Below the pieces are notes generated by a model, which was given only the letters and a program-made list of their open reading frames with translations, did not search any database and was not told where the DNA came from. From NCBI RefSeq assembly GCF_000988165.1, contig NW_020169306.1:26075-90074 (forward strand): a DNA stretch of 64,000 nucleotides, written 5' to 3'. This DNA is from Vairimorpha ceranae. Taxonomy: Eukaryota; Microsporidia; Nosematidae. Shown in pieces: positions 60,157 to 64,000 of the stretch. How positions within the stretch are numbered: position 1 is the stretch's first letter; each line of letters starts with the position of its first letter. The translations under genes and the position numbers were made by a program.

Positions 60157-61825
60157 ATGAGATTTGAATTGTTAGTATTATTTTTTGCTTATTTAAAATC
60201 TAGTTCAGACATTTATAAGAAATTACGAGAAATTGTTGAACAGAAAAAAAAGACTAAAGACTATTTTTTACTTGATTTGAAAAAAAATACTACGTCATGA
60301 AAACCTATATTACTAATGATAAAATTACTTTTACTAGATGTGTAAAAGGATTATCTGAATCTAAGAATGGTTATTATAAATTTGACAGGATTGAGTATAA
60401 TACAGCAGATGAAGCAATCTAAAAAATTTGTGACTATTATCTTTCAAGCGGTTTTAGTCAATTACAGGGATTTGAAGTTTTTTGTACGTTAAAATTTTAT
60501 GTATTAAAGAAAGATATTAAGTTAAATCTTAAGAATTTTTTTTATTATGGAATTGAACCAGATTTTTTTGCAAATATTTATGATAATAACAAACAAAAAC
60601 AAATAAGAGAGCTTTGTTCATGTTTTTCTCGAAACAGAATGATAGATTTTTATTCTTGCTTTTTATTATCAAAAGATTCTAGTGGTGAAACTATTCATTG
60701 CTTTAAAGAAGAAAACAAGATAAAAATTTTTTTTCCTGTAAAATTAAGAAATTTAATATTTTTTTTAAAATTGACGTTAGCAATTTATATATTGTAGAAA
60801 AAAAATATACAGATGAATTAATAAAATTACAAAGTGATGTTAGTAAAGATAATGGTAGTGCAAATGTAGGCACTTTAATGAGTAAAATTTTTACATTTTC
60901 TGATTTTGTGCCCCATTTAAATCTATTAAAAGATATAAACAATACTGGGAAAAAATTATCTAGTCGATTTTCGTTCAGTAATTGTGAGAAGAATTTTTTT
61001 AATGTTGTATTTCCAAAAAAAGTAGTATTTTTTAAAAACTTTGATACATCATTTTATTATTGCTGTGATTATCTCTTAAAGCTCAAGGAAAATGAAAATT
61101 ATCAGTGTATTTTTGAAGAAACATATCGAGATTGCACCGAGATTTGGGATTTATATACGAAGGCAAAAGATTTTGACTTTGCTAAATACAAAATTATTTT
61201 TTATAAATTTAAGAGTGAAAATCTCCTAAATCACCTATTATATAAAATTTGTGAAAGTCCGGGTTCTGGTTCATATCCCATATTGATCCATATATTAGGT
61301 TATTATAATATTTTTAATAATGATGAACTTATTTTTCTTACACAAGATACTTATAATAAGGATAAAATGCAAACAAAATTTTTTTTTCAAAGTTTTTTTA
61401 CTAAAGAGAAACTTTTAAAGATTTATTTTATGATGACACCGGAGAATGAAGAAATTAATAATTTGTTATACACTCTTATTTTCAAAGAAGCTGAGAAGTA
61501 TTTTAGAAATTATAAAAAGGATGAACTTAGAAATATTGAATTATTTAATGATATACAAGAGTTTTCTAATTTATATTTAGGCCATGATAACATGACTTTA
61601 AATAACTTTTATAATATCTTACTTGAAAATTCACAATTTATAACTTTGTCAGGTGAAGAAATAATGACAAAATTATACGAAAGTGTGGCATTACTAACTA
61701 ATTTAGATGTTAAATACAGTGTAGGACACGGAATTGTTTATTTTGAGAAAAAAAATGCGCAGGAAATGTTTAAAGAATTAACAATTGAAGATTCCAAAAG
61801 TTACGTTGAAAGTTTAAATAAATGA
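60157..61825 (+). pseudogene. Secreted protein gene with three lesions
   Basis: The ATG at 60157 follows GACCCTTTATAGTTTA. The first frame gives a signal-peptide-like start (MRFELLVLFFAYLKSSSDIY) and stops at 60298-60300. A +2 frame (beginning MKTYITNDKIT at 60297) continues, is cut by an in-frame TAA at 60420-60422, and then runs on (FEVFCTLKFYVLKKDIKLNL) to a T8 run at about 60759. After a second shift the frame goes to the stop at 61823-61825. The last part, from ATG 60878, is open for 315 codons. Together this is about 555 codons of one helical, Phe/Tyr/Asn-rich protein. The 315-codon part could in theory be made alone, but it has no start motif. No family is recognised. A duplicate of its 3' end lies at 57.1 kb. 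Confidence 0.65.
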
Positions 61826-62399
61826 TTTTTACTTAACAAGATTGTATATTTCACGGAAATTTGGTTTTTGTTGTGTAAATTAAATTTTTTATGCTATTTA
61901 ATGCAGCATTTTACAATCAACATTTTAGCTAAACTCCTTCCTTATACTTTTAAAATGTTAAAAAACAAAGTTGTCATGTCGTGGTTTTTTATTTTAATCT
62001 TTAAATAAAATTATTCTTAAAATTAAGGTGCGTACAGTTGAAAAAAAGCAAAAATAAACGGATACATTTTGACTATTTTTTTAAAAGTTTTTAATTAAAA
62101 AAAAAGTCAAAATGGGGAGGGACTGCACAACTTTAGCAAAATTTTATATAAAATAATAAGAAAATGTTAGTATATTGTAAAAAAATATAGAAAAGAATTT
62201 TTTAAATTTCTAACAAACCTCTTTGTAGTTTAAAATTAAGTTGGTAAAAAGCTGAGAAATTATAATTTTGGCTATTGCAAATATCAAAGCTAGAATTTTA
62301 ATCTAAAAAAACATATGTAAAAAACAATATCAAGATTTTTTTGCTGTTAATTTTGAAAAAAAATATTCTTAGCCTGGTGATGACTAGAAAATTCAAAAC
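61826..62399. other. Intergenic, matches the 57 kb duplicate
   Basis: To about 62150 it is the counterpart of 57200-57560. At 62275-62312 the words CAAATATCAAAGCTAGAATTT resemble part of PGK copy 2 (58044-58065), a possible third, mostly deleted PGK remnant. This is weak. Confidence 0.4.
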
Positions 62400-63300
62400 T
62401 GAAATTGTTTAAAGCAGAAAGAGTATATAACAACAAGGATATCTTGGCTGTTACAATCAACGAAGCCCACATTGACAACGCGCTTACAGATACTACTAAA
62501 GCCAACGCAACACTTTGCAAATTGGAGCTTTTTGCCAATACTATGACATGTAGCGAGTGTCTAAAACAGTTCCAATTGTCATGTGTAAAGCGTAAAGTGC
62601 ACTAGATGACTATAATTAGGCTTGCAAAAGGCCGTGTATTCACACACGTTTATTTAAAACATATAGCTTTTTAATTCATTCAAATTGGCGCAAAAACTAC
62701 TTTCAAAGCCATCTAAAAGTACATTTTTAAACTTCTTTTTAAATATTCATTTAAACTTAATGTATTCTGACAAACAGCCAGTGGAATGGCCTTTTTGGTT
62801 GAGGAATATATTATTGAATATATGGCTGCCCAAACAACTAGGATAGGCAGGTTAGATGAGCAAAGAGTGGTAAAAATTGTATAGATTGACAAAAGTCTTT
62901 TTTTAAAAAGAAATATAACCGGTGAAGAAATACAAATGGGCAATGATACATCCGAAGTATCGAAAGGGGATCAAAAAGACTCTTTATTTTACCTTTAGAA
63001 AACAGAAACGCAATTACTATCGCGCGTGTAATTCTAAAAATGTTTTGCCTAAGACAATTATTGGAACAGATGAATGGCGTTGCTATTATGTTGCACTTAG
63101 AACCTTAAATTCCAGTGTGCCAGATTATGTTCATGAAACAATAAACTATTCGATAAACTTTGTTGACCCCTCATGCCCTTCTATACACACGCAATCTACA
63201 GTGCGCGTCAAAATCTTAAGACACCTAAAAAAAAAATTTTTTCCCATGCAAAATCAAACAAAATACAATTCTAAAATAACTATTCGTATTTAAACGTTGT
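62400..63300 (+). mobile_element. Dead Merlin-like transposon
   Basis: Plus strand. A Cys-containing N-terminal reading (FANTMTCSECLKQFQLSCVK near 62530-62590) is followed by broken blocks (KIVxIDKSLFLKRN near 62873-62915). From 62922 an open stretch of 123 codons contains IIGTDEWRCYYVALRTL, then ETINYSINFVDP and SIHTQST, matching the catalytic D-x-W, NHS..FVDP and HTQ..E blocks of ISXO2/IS1595-like DDE transposases. Upstream frame breaks make it inactive. This is the best preserved C-terminal half of the copies in the window. Confidence 0.8.
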
Positions 63301-63744
63301 AATTAAAATGAGCTAAAAAATACCTTTTATTAAATCTTATTTTATATATGTCTAATCTAGTTTTTAGATTTTTTTATCTTAAGAGGTGTATCAAAATCTT
63401 AAGACACTCCCCCAAAAAACACGTTTTATAGAATTGTAAATATTACATTCGTTTTATTTTGTTACAATAAACTACTGCATGATTTTATTTTTCTAATATA
63501 AGTTACTATAAAATGTTTAGAATAAATAATTAGTCTTACAATTAAACGGGACGTCTCATTTAACTCAAATTTCGAAGTACAAACACATGCTTAAAATAAT
63601 GATATCTATTATTTATTGTTTTTTGATTTAAAAAAGTGATTTTAAATTTCTTTAACTTTTCTCATTGACATGGTGGTTTTGAGGTTTTTTTAAAAAATAA
63701 CTAACTTAAAAAAAAGAAAACTTATTTATTAATTTTATCCCCTC
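63301..63744. other. Intergenic between two transposons
   Basis: TCAAAATCTTAAGACAC at 63391-63407 is an exact repeat of 63209-63225 in the Merlin tail. Near 63547-63580 the words GGGACGTCTCATTTAACTC look like a Tc1-type terminal repeat for the following element, but the partner would be outside the window. Confidence 0.45.
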
Positions 63745-64000
63745 TTTATTTAACAATGTCGATCATATGCTTCTACATTCCATTGACATATTTTAACAAA
63801 TTTTTGGGTCTAATACTTGACCAGGCTACTAATATCAATGAATGTAAATCTTGAATATTATTAAATTGTTTCCTGTCTCTATAAATTATTTTCGACATTC
63901 TGCCCATTAATTTGTAACAGGATTAAGATCTGGACTTAATGGTGACCAGTTCATACAATCAATGTTATTGTTTTCAACCCATATCTTGGTTGCACGAACT
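63745..64000 (-). mobile_element. Tc1-like transposase fragment, runs off the window
   Basis: Minus strand, starting beyond the right edge: TKIWVENNNIDCMNWSPLSP, then DLNPVTN, a stop, WAE, and after a frameshift IIYRDRKQFNNIQDLHSLIL then AWSSIRPKNLLKYVN. This is the C-terminal third of Tc1/mariner transposases: the N-D-W-P-x-x-S-P-D-L-N-P-I-E-N-x-W block and the following helix. The usual IEN is VTN and a stop follows, so it is inactive. Confidence 0.85.

Noticed and set aside
1..64000. tRNA, rRNA and CRISPR
   Set aside because: I looked for the tRNA T-loop word and acceptor pairing, for conserved rRNA words, and for regularly spaced repeats. None was convincing.

Overview
The window looks like a nuclear contig of a microsporidian. 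By eye it is very AT-rich. It has no visible introns and short conserved eukaryotic genes. Nearly every credible start codon has a CCC motif (typically ACCC-n(3-8)-ATG) directly upstream, a known microsporidian hallmark. Many predicted proteins are secreted and lineage-specific. Unlike the most compact microsporidia, it has long intergenic tracts, several families of dead transposable elements and decaying gene copies. I cannot name the species. I saw no tRNA, rRNA or CRISPR.

Layout. 0.4-2 kb: a secreted Asn-rich protein. 2.8-3.8 kb: a dead Merlin (IS1595-like) transposon. 4.5-6.6 kb: a hypothetical gene abutting a convergent Swi5-like gene, then a small putative secreted protein. 6.7-7.9 kb: a non-autonomous DNA element with terminal inverted repeats. 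9.65-12.8 kb: a dead Ty3/gypsy retroelement on the minus strand. 13-14.4 kb: a membrane protein. 16.6-18.5 kb: an Hsp110/Sse1 chaperone. 19.4-21.6 kb: two putative paralogous secreted proteins. 21.9-24 kb: the FG nucleoporin Nsp1/Nup62. 25.4-27.6 kb: a large Ser/Asn/Glu-rich membrane protein.

The core block (27.9-41.5 kb) is gene-dense: a 56-residue MOZART1-like protein, a PQ-loop membrane protein, a Gid9/MAEA-like GID ubiquitin ligase subunit overlapping an upstream gene, the glutamate-cysteine ligase catalytic subunit, a WD40 protein, a Heh/Man1 inner nuclear membrane protein, UDP-GlcNAc pyrophosphorylase, ribosomal protein L35, CCT1, a LEA-like hydrophilic protein and a small tail-anchored protein. 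From 42 to 49 kb come small secreted proteins, a gene broken by a single stop codon, a Jjj1/DNAJC21-like zinc-finger protein and the mitosomal import-motor J-protein Pam18/Tim14.

The right third (49-64 kb) is a graveyard: at least four further Merlin-like fragments, an LTR fragment, a frameshifted gene, two phosphoglycerate kinase pseudogenes, a pseudogene copy of the neighbouring PAM18, a secreted-protein gene with three lesions whose 3' end is duplicated 4.6 kb upstream, and the end of a Tc1-like transposase running off the window. Repeated segments of single-copy genes in the order PAM18 / secreted gene / PGK suggest old tandem duplications followed by decay and transposon insertion.

Together the intact genes cover protein folding (Sse1, CCT1, Pam18, Jjj1-like), the nuclear envelope and pore (Nsp1, Heh/Man1), microtubule nucleation (MZT1), glutathione synthesis (GCL), the UDP-GlcNAc supply for chitin and glycosylation (UAP1), and a set of putative secreted factors. 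No single novel operon-like system was seen. The most unusual signals are the decayed duplication array, the tandem repeat that runs into a gene start at 41 kb, the MZT1 gene, and several genes broken by one or two small lesions.
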